A stretch of 5,755 nucleotides of DNA from Acidobacteriaceae bacterium (GCA_030040395.1 JASHTU010000325.1:1-5755); one strand, 5' to 3'. Positions 1 to 5,755 are shown, numbered from the stretch's first letter. The notes: a model not told the origin generated them from the sequence alone. Made by a program: numbers and translations.

Positions 1-1863
1 GTGATCACTCCGGAATGGAATGAGCTTGACGAGCACAATGGGCGCTGGTTGAACATTCTGGGCCGGCTCAAGCCAGGCGAGACGCGGGCCGAGGCAGAGG
101 CGCACATGGCCCCGCTATGGCATGCGTTGCGCACCGCAGAATTGCCATACTTCAAGAACACTTCGCCGCAATTTGTGGCTGGCTTTGTCATAAATAGCCG
201 TTTGCATGTGCTGGACGGGGCCAGGGGATTCTCCTATTCGAGAAACAACCTGCGCGATCCGCTTCTGGTAGTGATGGGGATGGGAGCGCTGGTTCTGCTG
301 ATGGCCGCGGTGAATGTGGCAAGCCTGGTGCTGGTGCGTGCAGCCGGACGGGTGCGGGAAATCGCCATGCGTTATGCACTTGGCGCGCGCCCGGGGCGCG
401 TGGCGCGGCAACTGCTGGCCGAAGGAATCCTGCTTGGGATTCTGGGCGGAGCGGCGGGGCTGGCCGCGGCCCCGGCGGCGATTCGGCTGCTGGTGGGCTG
501 GATGTCGACTGGCCAGGGCGAGACGCCTTACTCGACGCATTTGAACGGGACGCTGCTCGCCTTCGGTTTTGCGGTGGCACTCGCCGTGAGCTTGCTGTTT
601 ACCATCGCGCCGGCGGTGCAGTTATGGAAGCCGAATCTGGTGGACGATCTGAAGCTCCAGAGCGCGGGAAGCATAGGCGGGAGGCTGGGTTTTCGGCGGG
701 CGATCGTGGGCGCACAGGTGGGGCTGAGCTTGCTGCTGCTGGTGTGCGCGGGGCTGTTCGTGGAGACGCTACGGAATCTGCACAATGTGGACGTGGGGTT
801 CGCTACGGATCACCTGATTACATTTGGAGTCGACCCCCGGCTGGCCGGCTATAACGTCAATGCCGTGGTACCGCTGGACCGGCGGCTAGTGGAGATGCTG
901 GCTGCGCTCCCGGGAGTGGAGAGCGTTGGCGCCAGCACCGATCCGGAACTGGCGGGTAATGGCAATGGCGGCAACATCAGCGTGGAAGGATACACGCAGC
1001 ACGAGGGCGAGGACATGAATGCCGAGAAGGCCATGATCACGCCCGGGTACTTTGCGACGTTGAAGGTCCCATTGCTGGCGGGCCGGGAGTTTACGGATCA
1101 AGACGACGTGAATCATCCCAAAGCGATTTTGGTGAACGAGGCGCTGGCGGACCAGTTTTTCGGGAGTCCCCGGAAAGCAATTGGTCACATGCTGGCGCTG
1201 GGCGCCAGAAAAGTGAATTACAACCTGCAGATTGTGGGCGTGGTTCGGAACTATCTCCATCGCAATGTACGCAGCACGGTGAAGATGGGATTATATGCCC
1301 CGGTTGCGCAGCAGACCAACGTGCCAGAGATGTATTACTACGTTCGCACGTGGGGCGCGCCGATGGCGGCGATGGGTCTGATCTGGCAAGCGATGCGTAA
1401 CGTGGACCCGAAACTGGTGCTGGACGGGTTGACCACAATGCAGGGCGAGATCAGCCAGAACATCAGCGACGAGCGGATGGTGGCGCTGCTGGCAGTATGT
1501 TTCGGCGTCCTCGCTATGTTGTTGGCGGCTGTGGGGCTCTACGGCGTGCTGGCGTATGCAACGGCGCAGCGGACGCGGGAGATTGGCGTGCGCATGGCAC
1601 TGGGGGCGGATCGGGCGGGCGTCATGGCGCTGGTCCTGCGGGACGTGCTCAAACTGGTGGGCACAAGTGTCCTGGTGGCGCTGCCAGCAACGTTCTTGGC
1701 GACGCGAGTGCTGAAGAGCCAGCTCTTTGGCGTATCGACGATGAGCCCGGAGGTGTATGTGCCGGTGACACTCGCGGTGCTGCTGGTGGCGTTGCTTGCC
1801 GCAGCGATGCCGGCGCGGCGGGCGGCGCAGATCGAACCCGTCGAGGCGCTGAGGACGGAATAG
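1..1863 (+). CDS. FtsX/MacB-like ABC transporter permease, acidobacterial duplicated orphan permease type (5' partial)
   Basis: Integral inner-membrane permease of the MacB/FtsX superfamily. Visible membrane segments lie near residues 88-112, 142-165, 184-204, 235-254, 495-518, 550-570 and 586-604, with a large extracytoplasmic domain between about 260 and 490. The FtsX signature E-I-x-x-R-x-A-L-G-A occurs twice (120-129 and 527-536), each just after a membrane helix, so this is a duplicated permease with two FtsX units in one chain. The C-terminus (PARRAAQIEPVEALRTE) is the usual family ending. Family members are about 800 residues, and the first membrane helix and most of the first periplasmic domain are missing here. 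The gene therefore starts upstream, and the GTG at base 1 is very probably an internal valine codon. No ATPase gene is visible, which fits the 'orphan' description. The substrate is unknown; MacB relatives act in efflux or mechanotransmission. The duplicated FtsX assignment is firm; the exact subfamily is family knowledge. Confidence 0.9.
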   Translation: MITPEWNELDEHNGRWLNILGRLKPGETRAEAEAHMAPLWHALRTAELPYFKNTSPQFVAGFVINSRLHVLDGARGFSYSRNNLRDPLLVVMGMGALVLLMAAVNVASLVLVRAAGRVREIAMRYALGARPGRVARQLLAEGILLGILGGAAGLAAAPAAIRLLVGWMSTGQGETPYSTHLNGTLLAFGFAVALAVSLLFTIAPAVQLWKPNLVDDLKLQSAGSIGGRLGFRRAIVGAQVGLSLLLLVCAGLFVETLRNLHNVDVGFATDHLITFGVDPRLAGYNVNAVVPLDRRLVEMLAALPGVESVGASTDPELAGNGNGGNISVEGYTQHEGEDMNAEKAMITPGYFATLKVPLLAGREFTDQDDVNHPKAILVNEALADQFFGSPRKAIGHMLALGARKVNYNLQIVGVVRNYLHRNVRSTVKMGLYAPVAQQTNVPEMYYYVRTWGAPMAAMGLIWQAMRNVDPKLVLDGLTTMQGEISQNISDERMVALLAVCFGVLAMLLAAVGLYGVLAYATAQRTREIGVRMALGADRAGVMALVLRDVLKLVGTSVLVALPATFLATRVLKSQLFGVSTMSPEVYVPVTLAVLLVALLAAAMPARRAAQIEPVEALRTE

Positions 1864-2066
1864 TAAGTCACTTCGATGACGACCGGCATCGGGAACTGAT
1901 ATTGGAGTACCCTTTCCCAGACAAGCACACGGGAAACGGCGCATTCCAAATCCCGCAACGACCGAAGTTCTCGGTGAAGACTGTGGAATCCGATGTTCGG
2001 CGCGCAATTGCGACTGGTTGGGATCCGCTCTCGCGAGGCAAAGCGACCGTCTATCGGATCTCTTAG
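1860..2066 (+). pseudogene. Remnant of a small conserved-hypothetical gene, no normal start codon
   Basis: Directly after the permease, frame 3 stays open to a TAG at 2064-2066 and reads like a genuine protein rather than an intergenic translation: LILEYPFPDKHTGNGAF, then QRPKFSVKTVESDVRRAI, then the ending ATGWDPLSRGKATVYRIS. The 'GWDPxSRGK' close resembles the C-terminus of small uncharacterised bacterial proteins, recalled from memory and not searched. No ATG, GTG or TTG opens the frame at a sensible place. An ATA codon at 1860-1862, five bases after GAGG (1851-1854), sits where a start would be expected. Either the start decayed (ATG to ATA), or the gene was truncated when it was joined to the permease end, or it uses a rare start. 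The same frame is also open inside the permease, but that stretch is a high-GC shadow. Function unknown. Confidence 0.45.
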
Positions 2067-2231
2067 CTAGGCAGCTCGCGGCATCGCCGCTTCTGAGTGT
2101 GTGACCGCCCATTGTGAGATTGCAATGTAGTCAACATCTGGACCCGTCTTGGCGTAGGCGAAGCGCGTCGCTTTTCCATTAGCCTCGTGCTCTTGATCCT
2201 GTACCGGCCGGCTTGCGGTGCAGGGAGGAGT
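2067..2231 (-). pseudogene. Possible gene fragment on the - strand, unidentified
   Basis: Read on the - strand, a 55-codon frame runs from just after an in-frame stop (complement of 2232-2234) to a TAG (complement of 2067-2069). Its translation has protein-like composition: QDQEHEANGKATRFAYAKTG, then PDVDYIAISQWAVTHSEAAM. No usable start codon lies upstream in frame, so if real it is only the 3' end of a broken gene. Its stop abuts the stop of the + strand remnant (TAG followed by CTA), a tail-to-tail arrangement with no spacer. I do not recognise the family. The call rests only on amino-acid texture over a short length, so chance is a serious alternative. Confidence 0.22.
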
Positions 2232-2241
2232 CTACTGCACC
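2217..2241. repeat. Perfect inverted repeat, 7-bp arms, 11-base centre
   Basis: GGTGCAG (2217-2223) is matched by CTGCACC (2235-2241) around GGAGGAGTCTA. As RNA it would form a 7-bp, mostly GC hairpin with a purine-rich loop containing GGAGGAG. No T-run follows, so it is not an intrinsic terminator. It lies about 125 bases before the amidohydrolase start and could be an operator or a leader structure; equally it could be a leftover of the degraded region. Confidence 0.35.
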
Positions 2242-2365
2242 TTGAGTGTCGCTGCAGAAATCGGGAACGCGTCGCGTTTGACTTCTTGACTGCCGGATCC
2301 GGGAAGTTCGCAACATCGCGGCTAGGATACACTTGTAAGGAATTTTCACCCGAGGGAGTTCCTCC
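2242..2365 (+). other. Non-coding region upstream of the amidohydrolase, with its ribosome binding site
   Basis: This is the rest of the roughly 300-base gap (2067-2365) between the gene remnants and the amidohydrolase. GAGGGAG at 2352-2358, seven bases before the ATG at 2366, is a good ribosome binding site and fixes that start. Two TTGACT hexamers (2278-2283 and 2286-2291) resemble -35 boxes, but neither has a convincing -10 box at 16-18 bases, so no promoter is called. Nothing else is recognisable here. Confidence 0.55.
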
Positions 2366-3826
2366 ATGCAGCGCTGTTTCCCGCTTGCGCTCGCGTTTTT
2401 GGCTTTGCTGTTCCCGCTATTTGCGCAAACCCCGCCGCCAGGGCCTGAGGTGGCGCCATTCCTCTCCGTCACTGCGCGGGATTTTGCGCTGGTGCATGTG
2501 CGTGTGATCGACGGAACCGGGGCGCCCGCACAAGACGATCAGACCGTCGTTGTTTCCGGCGGAAAGATCCAGTCCATTGGGCCGTCCGGGTCAGCAAAGA
2601 TCCCGGACAGCGCCCAGAAGATCGAATGTACCGGCGAATCGGTGATGCCCGGCCTAGTGGGCATGCACGACCACCTCTACATGACTCATGACGCGGACGA
2701 CCAGCGCGGCCCCGACGGCCACCTGCTGCAGCCGGGCTTCTTCGTGGCCGAGATTCCGTTCACCGCGCCGCGGCTTTACTTGGCGGCCGGCGTCACCACG
2801 ATGCGCACCACGGGCAGCATCGAGCCGTACGCCGACCTGCAAATCAAGAAGCGCATCAGCCAGGACCTGATGCCCGGACCGGAGATGGATATTACCGCGC
2901 CCTACCTCGAAGGCGCGCCCACGCAGTTCGCGCAGATGCACGAGCTAACCGGGCCGGAGAACGCGCGGCGTTTAGTGGACTACTGGATGGCCGAGGGAGC
3001 TAGCTCCTTCAAGGCCTACATGAACATCAGCCGCGCAGAACTGCACGCGGCCATTGAGGATGCGCACGCGCGCCACCTCAAGCTCACCGGGCACCTGTGC
3101 TCGATTACCTTGCCGGAGGCGATTTCGCTGGGCATCGACGACTTGGAACATGGACCGGTCTTCACCGACACGGAATTTGTTTCCGATAAGAAGCCGGACG
3201 CTTGCCCGGCCGGCGGCGAGCGGTCATGGCTCGCCGTAAAGATCGACAGCCCTGAGGTGCAGGGCTTAATTCACGAATTGGTCGAGCAACATGTAGCTGT
3301 GACTTCCACGCTGCCGGTGTTCGAAATGTCAGTGCCGGGCCGTCCGCCGCTCGAGCAGCGCGTGCTTGAAGCCATGTCCCCGGACACGGCGCGGAGTTAC
3401 TTGACCGCGCGCGCCCGAGTGTCGCTCAAATCGCCAATGACCGGACTCTTTCGCAAGGAGATGGATTTTGAAATGGCATTTGTGAACGCCGGCGGCCTCT
3501 TGCTCGCAGGTCCCGATCCCACGGGAATGGGCGGCGTTCTGCCGGGTTTCGGCGATCAGCGCGAGGTGGAGCTGCTGGTGGAGGCGGGTTTCACGCCAGT
3601 CAAAGCCATCGAAATTGCAACCAGCAACGGCGCCAAGTTTCTGGGCCGACTCGATTCGATCGGCACGCTCGCGCCGGGGAAGCAGGCTGATATGGTGCTG
3701 ATCAATGGCGACCCGGCCGCGCACATCGATGATATTGAGAAAGTGCAGACGGTTTTCAAAGACGGCGTCGGCTATGATTCGGCCAAACTGATCGACAGCG
3801 TGCGCGGGCAGGTAGGCGTGCATTAG
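2366..3826 (+). CDS. Secreted metal-dependent amidohydrolase (imidazolonepropionase/prolidase-like)
   Basis: A complete 486-residue enzyme of the amidohydrolase superfamily (COG1228-like), which hydrolyses amide, peptide or ester bonds with a binuclear metal centre in a TIM barrel. Residues 1-20 form a Sec signal peptide with a likely cut after LFA (before Q21), so it should act in the periplasm or outside. The small N-terminal beta domain leads into MPGLVGMHDHLY. The full metal-ligand set is visible: H101 and H103 (HxH), K216 (SSFKAYM, the lysine that is carboxylated in this family), H243 (LTGHLCS), H262 (LEHGPV) and D384 (AGPDPTG). The C-terminal segment GTLAPGKQADMVLINGDP is typical of the family. 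The ATG is chosen because the signal peptide starts there and GAGGGAG lies 7 bases upstream. Substrate cannot be told from sequence; peptidase or isopeptidase activity is the commonest known for secreted relatives. No operon partner is visible, and no defect is seen. Confidence 0.9.
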   Translation: MQRCFPLALAFLALLFPLFAQTPPPGPEVAPFLSVTARDFALVHVRVIDGTGAPAQDDQTVVVSGGKIQSIGPSGSAKIPDSAQKIECTGESVMPGLVGMHDHLYMTHDADDQRGPDGHLLQPGFFVAEIPFTAPRLYLAAGVTTMRTTGSIEPYADLQIKKRISQDLMPGPEMDITAPYLEGAPTQFAQMHELTGPENARRLVDYWMAEGASSFKAYMNISRAELHAAIEDAHARHLKLTGHLCSITLPEAISLGIDDLEHGPVFTDTEFVSDKKPDACPAGGERSWLAVKIDSPEVQGLIHELVEQHVAVTSTLPVFEMSVPGRPPLEQRVLEAMSPDTARSYLTARARVSLKSPMTGLFRKEMDFEMAFVNAGGLLLAGPDPTGMGGVLPGFGDQREVELLVEAGFTPVKAIEIATSNGAKFLGRLDSIGTLAPGKQADMVLINGDPAAHIDDIEKVQTVFKDGVGYDSAKLIDSVRGQVGVH

Positions 3827-4028
3827 AACGAAGGAGTATATAGAACAATCCAGCGGCTTGCCAGCGGGCAGTCGTCCACATGCACTACCAAAACGTCTTG
3901 GGCCCACTGCAGTCAACTAAATAGCCACTGATGGTTTATGGGTCCTGGAGGCGACCCAGCCGGGCAAGCCGGAGCTTTGGGATGGAAACGGATGAAAAGT
4001 AAGATCGCGAGCGAAGGCAAAAGACGGA

Positions 4029-4034
4029 TATACT
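4029..4034 (+). promoter_or_regulatory. Possible -10 box for the FMN enzyme gene
   Basis: TATACT matches the sigma-70 -10 consensus at 5 of 6 positions and lies about 60 bases before the ATG at 4096, a normal leader length. There is no recognisable -35 hexamer 16-18 bases upstream and no extended -10 TG, so the call is weak. Confidence 0.25.
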
Positions 4035-4084
4035 GGTCCCCCGCCGAGAGGCAGAATGAAAATTCCGTTTGAGCATTGTGCGAA

Positions 4085-4091
4085 AAGGAGG
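4085..4091 (+). promoter_or_regulatory. Strong ribosome binding site that decides the FMN enzyme start
   Basis: AAGGAGG is a perfect Shine-Dalgarno core, four bases before the ATG at 4096. It lies inside the longer reading frame that could open with TTG at 4069, which shows that the TTG is not the real start. Confidence 0.8.
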
Positions 4092-4095
4092 ACCG

Positions 4096-5565
4096 ATGTC
4101 AGAGCAAGAACAGTATGTCGTTGAAGCAGAGTTGAACCGCAGTCGCACGAGACGTAAATTCCTTCAGTACCTGGCTGCCAGTCCTGCAATCGCCTCTCTC
4201 GGAGGCGTAGCCGCCTTTATGGGAGAGGTCGTAGGTCGTTCGCAGGGACAGGCCGCAGGTGGCTCGCAGTCGAGGCATGATTTGCCCCTTTCGCAAGTTT
4301 TGCCCACTTCGGTCCATTATCCGCTTCCGTGGGAGTTCCCCGATGTCGGCCGGACCTATACTAACGTGATTACAGATCCCGCTCAGGCGCTCGACGTATT
4401 CGATTTCGAAGAGCCGATGTACCTCAAGTTAAGCCGCTCGTTTCCTGGACATTGGGCTTTTTTTCAGTCGGGCTGCTTCAGCGAAGGTACGCTTCATGCA
4501 GATCGCGCAGGGTTTCAGCATGTATTCCTGAGACCCCGCCGTCTCATGTCAGGCGTTTCAGGCGTTCCGGGCGGGGTGAGCACGAAATTCACGATCTTCG
4601 GGGATACGTACGATGCCCCGATCTTCACATGCCCAACGTCGGATGAGAGAAGCATCTGGATGCCCGATGGCGAACTATCCGTCTCCCGAGCCTGCAAGAC
4701 GCGAAACACGATGCAGATGCTGAGCTGGGGATGCTCAGAGTCCCCGGAGGATTGCTCCGCAGCTCTCGGCCGTCCGGTGGTGATGCAGATCTATGCCCCG
4801 GCGGTGTATTCCAACACCCAGATCGCTCTCAAGCGGTTGGAAGTTATGGGGGTGAAGACGATCGCATTGACTGTGGACGCGGCAGCGCCCCGCAATCCGG
4901 AAACCGGGAACTGGGTTGATCAAAATATCGATACTTCGGGTTGCTTGCAGTGTCACACAGCGAGGAGGGATCACAGGGAAATGGCAGGGTACCCGGGGAT
5001 CAGAGACTTGGGAGCAGAATGGCAGGCGGCGGCGCCTAACCCGGGCTTCATGGGAAAGGGATTCAACACGAGCAGAGACCTGCCACGTTCTCCTCTGGAC
5101 TGGAACTATGTTGACAGGATGCGCCAGGACTGGAAGGGAGAATTCGGCATCAAGGGGATTCTCACGCGCGAAGACGCCGCTCTTTGCATTCAGCACGGCA
5201 TCGATTTCGTCTATGTTTCTAACCATGGCGGACGAGAACCCGAAACGGATATGTCGACCATTCAAGTCCTGCCCGAGATTGTGGACGAAGTGAAAGGCAG
5301 GGTTCCCATTTTCATTGACAGCGGATTCCGCCGCGGTACAGACGTTTTTAAAGCACTTGCGCTAGGCGCCACAGCCGTGGGAGTTGGTCACCCCATGCTG
5401 TGGGGTCTGGGTGCGTTCGGCGAGCCGGGCGTGGCCAAGGTCCTCGAGATCCTGCAGTACGAACTCATGGTAACGATGGGGAACGTCCAAACGGCGACAT
5501 TGGCGGATATCAATAAGAATGATGTGGAGGTCGATTGGAATTCGCCGCTGCCCATAACCTATTGA
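4096..5565 (+). CDS. Tat-exported FMN-dependent alpha-hydroxy-acid dehydrogenase/oxidase homologue with a CxxCH motif
   Basis: A 489-residue member of the FMN-dependent alpha-hydroxy-acid dehydrogenase family (lactate oxidase, LldD, glycolate oxidase), which oxidises 2-hydroxy acids to 2-oxo acids. The N-terminus has a twin-arginine signal (S16-RTRRKFLQ, R19/R20, then a hydrophobic stretch to about 45), so it is probably exported folded with FMN. Barrel landmarks: LRPRRL, PIFTCPTS, PDGELSVSRA, MQIY (Y233), LTVD (D261), IKGI (K353), SNHGG (catalytic-base H377) and R380, DSGFRRGTDVFKALALGA (D408, R412). Oddities: the usual active-site Tyr of 'YixgGa' is Phe122; SNHGGRQLD reads SNHGGREPE; the phosphate-site GRP reads GHP (H432). 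C283-L-Q-C286-H287, a CxxCH like that of c-type cytochromes, lies between D261 and K353 in the region that is a variable loop in relatives. Cys is also present at 127, 200, 213 and 220. Usual length is 350-400; the excess is the signal, linker and C-terminal tail. Substrate and electron acceptor are unknown. Confidence 0.88.
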   Translation: MSEQEQYVVEAELNRSRTRRKFLQYLAASPAIASLGGVAAFMGEVVGRSQGQAAGGSQSRHDLPLSQVLPTSVHYPLPWEFPDVGRTYTNVITDPAQALDVFDFEEPMYLKLSRSFPGHWAFFQSGCFSEGTLHADRAGFQHVFLRPRRLMSGVSGVPGGVSTKFTIFGDTYDAPIFTCPTSDERSIWMPDGELSVSRACKTRNTMQMLSWGCSESPEDCSAALGRPVVMQIYAPAVYSNTQIALKRLEVMGVKTIALTVDAAAPRNPETGNWVDQNIDTSGCLQCHTARRDHREMAGYPGIRDLGAEWQAAAPNPGFMGKGFNTSRDLPRSPLDWNYVDRMRQDWKGEFGIKGILTREDAALCIQHGIDFVYVSNHGGREPETDMSTIQVLPEIVDEVKGRVPIFIDSGFRRGTDVFKALALGATAVGVGHPMLWGLGAFGEPGVAKVLEILQYELMVTMGNVQTATLADINKNDVEVDWNSPLPITY

Positions 5566-5589
5566 TCTCTGCATAAAGAATGCAATAAT
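5562..5589 (+). promoter_or_regulatory. Possible sigma-70 promoter for the transposase gene
   Basis: TTGATC (5562-5567, 4 of 6 to the -35 consensus) and AATAAT (5584-5589, 5 of 6 to the -10 consensus) are 16 bases apart. The -35 overlaps the stop codon of the FMN gene. Between the boxes is a small hairpin, TGCAT/ATGCA (5570-5574 and 5580-5584). If the element's left end lies inside this stretch, part of the promoter comes from host DNA. Confidence 0.3.
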
Positions 5590-5590
5590 A

Positions 5591-5755
5591 GGCGTTCAGG
5601 GGGAGAGCACCTATGCCCAGGCTCAAGGGGAGCGCCTACCTGCTTGAGGACCGGCGCAGGCGTGCGTTGGCGCTGCTGGATGCGGGTTATTCTCTCAACG
5701 AGGCGGGGCGGCGTATTGGCTGTAATGCGAGTTCCGTGATGCGGTGGCGCAACGC
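5591..5755 (+). mobile_element. Left part of a probable IS630-like insertion sequence (cut by window end)
   Basis: The element is inferred from the transposase start at 5613. IS630-family elements insert at TA dinucleotides. A TA at 5589-5590 is followed by GGCGTTCAGGGGGAGAGCAC, which could be the left terminal repeat, but other TAs (5574-5575, 5586-5587) are also possible. The right end is outside the window, so neither the terminal inverted repeat nor the exact boundary can be confirmed. Confidence 0.35.
5613..5755 (+). CDS. Transposase N-terminus, IS630-like helix-turn-helix (3' partial)
   Basis: The ATG at 5613 follows GGGGGAG (5599-5605) by seven bases, and 47 codons remain before the window ends. 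The product begins MPRLKGSAYLLEDRRRRALA and continues as a homeodomain-like helix-turn-helix: the A-x-x-L-L-x-x-G-x-S helix (about residues 18-27), the turn into EAGRRIGC (30-37), and a recognition helix ending SSVMRWRN (40-47). This pattern is typical of the DNA-binding N-terminus of IS630-family transposases, which use a DDE-type catalytic domain to move by cut-and-paste into TA sites. The catalytic domain is beyond the window, so whether the gene is intact cannot be judged. An IS-derived orphan helix-turn-helix protein is the alternative. Confidence 0.7.
   Translation, partial: MPRLKGSAYLLEDRRRRALALLDAGYSLNEAGRRIGCNASSVMRWRN

Larger units (their letters stand above)
3827..4095. other. Intergenic region with two adjacent hairpins
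   Basis: This 269-base gap separates the amidohydrolase from the FMN enzyme. Two small inverted repeats stand next to each other: TGGGTC/GACCCA (3939-3944 and 3953-3958, 8-base loop) and CCGG/CCGG (3960-3963 and 3969-3972, 5-base loop). No T-run follows either, so they are not classical terminators. An orphan ribosome-binding-site-like AAGGAG (3831-3836) has no start codon after it. The longest frames are a 90-codon one on the - strand (complement of 3917-4189), which runs into the next gene, and a 14-codon one from ATG 3880; neither looks like a gene. The structured segment might be part of a dispersed intergenic repeat or a transcribed leader, but nothing here proves that. Confidence 0.4.

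Noticed and set aside
1..3. GTG at the first base as the true start of the permease
   Set aside because: The product would lack the first membrane helix and much of the first periplasmic domain found in family members; the frame most likely continues upstream of the window.
2078..2090. GCGGC-ATC-GCCGC hairpin as a terminator after the + strand remnant
   Set aside because: The stem is only 5 bp and the following TTCTGAGTG is not a T-run; it also falls within the possible - strand fragment.
1291..2112. Long - strand open frame of 273 codons opposite the permease 3' end
   Set aside because: It is low-complexity, rich in Arg, His and Gln, and is a shadow of a high-GC gene on the other strand.
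2278..2333. Promoter from TTGACT hexamers and TAGGAT/TACACT before the amidohydrolase
   Set aside because: No -35/-10 pair has a spacing of 16-18 bases; the TTGACT boxes are about 30 or more bases from the -10-like sequences.
3831..3836. AAGGAG just after the amidohydrolase as the ribosome binding site of a lost gene
   Set aside because: No start codon follows at a usable distance and the next frame is only 14 codons.
3924..3972. Cobalamin riboswitch suggested by GCCACTG and nearby GC hairpins
   Set aside because: The other conserved blocks and the B12 box are missing or in the wrong order, and the downstream gene is not B12-related.
4069..4095. TTG at 4069 as the start of the FMN enzyme
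   Set aside because: A perfect AAGGAGG lies inside this stretch, correctly placed for the ATG at 4096, and the Tat signal is complete from that ATG.
4056..4124. A 22-codon frame (MKIPFEHCAKRR...) overlapping the FMN gene start, as a leader peptide
   Set aside because: There is only a weak GAGAGG upstream, no repeated regulatory codons, and no attenuator structure after it.
5570..5584. TGCAT/ATGCA hairpin as a terminator of the FMN gene
   Set aside because: The stem is 5 bp and AT-rich, with no T-run after it.

Overview
The window looks like chromosomal DNA of an Acidobacteriota member (soil type, GC-rich). The main clue is the first gene, a large FtsX/MacB-type permease of the kind that is expanded as 'acidobacterial duplicated orphan permeases'. 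The other genes (a secreted metal-dependent amidohydrolase, a Tat-exported FMN enzyme, an IS630-like transposase) fit that setting but are not diagnostic. The phylum call is an inference from family knowledge, not from a marker gene.

Layout, with all recognised genes on the + strand. (1) 1-1863: C-terminal part of the permease; its 5' end lies outside the window. (2) 1860-2365: about 500 bases with no intact gene. They hold a protein-like reading frame without a normal start codon (1860-2066), a shorter protein-like frame on the - strand whose stop directly abuts it (2067-2231), and a perfect 7-bp inverted repeat (2217-2241). This looks like a small graveyard of broken genes. (3) 2366-3826: complete amidohydrolase with a Sec signal peptide and all expected metal ligands. 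(4) 3827-4095: non-coding gap with two adjacent hairpins and a possible -10 box. (5) 4096-5565: complete FMN-dependent alpha-hydroxy-acid dehydrogenase/oxidase homologue with a twin-arginine signal, an unusual CxxCH motif and several altered active-site positions. (6) 5613-5755: start of a transposase gene (IS630-like helix-turn-helix), cut by the window end.

The genes do not form an obvious operon: gaps of 240-500 bases separate them, each complete gene has its own ribosome binding site, and no shared pathway is evident. Two of the products are predicted to act outside the cytoplasm and one sits in the membrane. The most interesting item is the Tat-exported FMN protein with a c-type-heme-like CxxCH motif inserted in its catalytic barrel. 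If the motif carries heme, the protein would be a periplasmic flavocytochrome of unusual build. No CRISPR array, tRNA or rRNA was seen.
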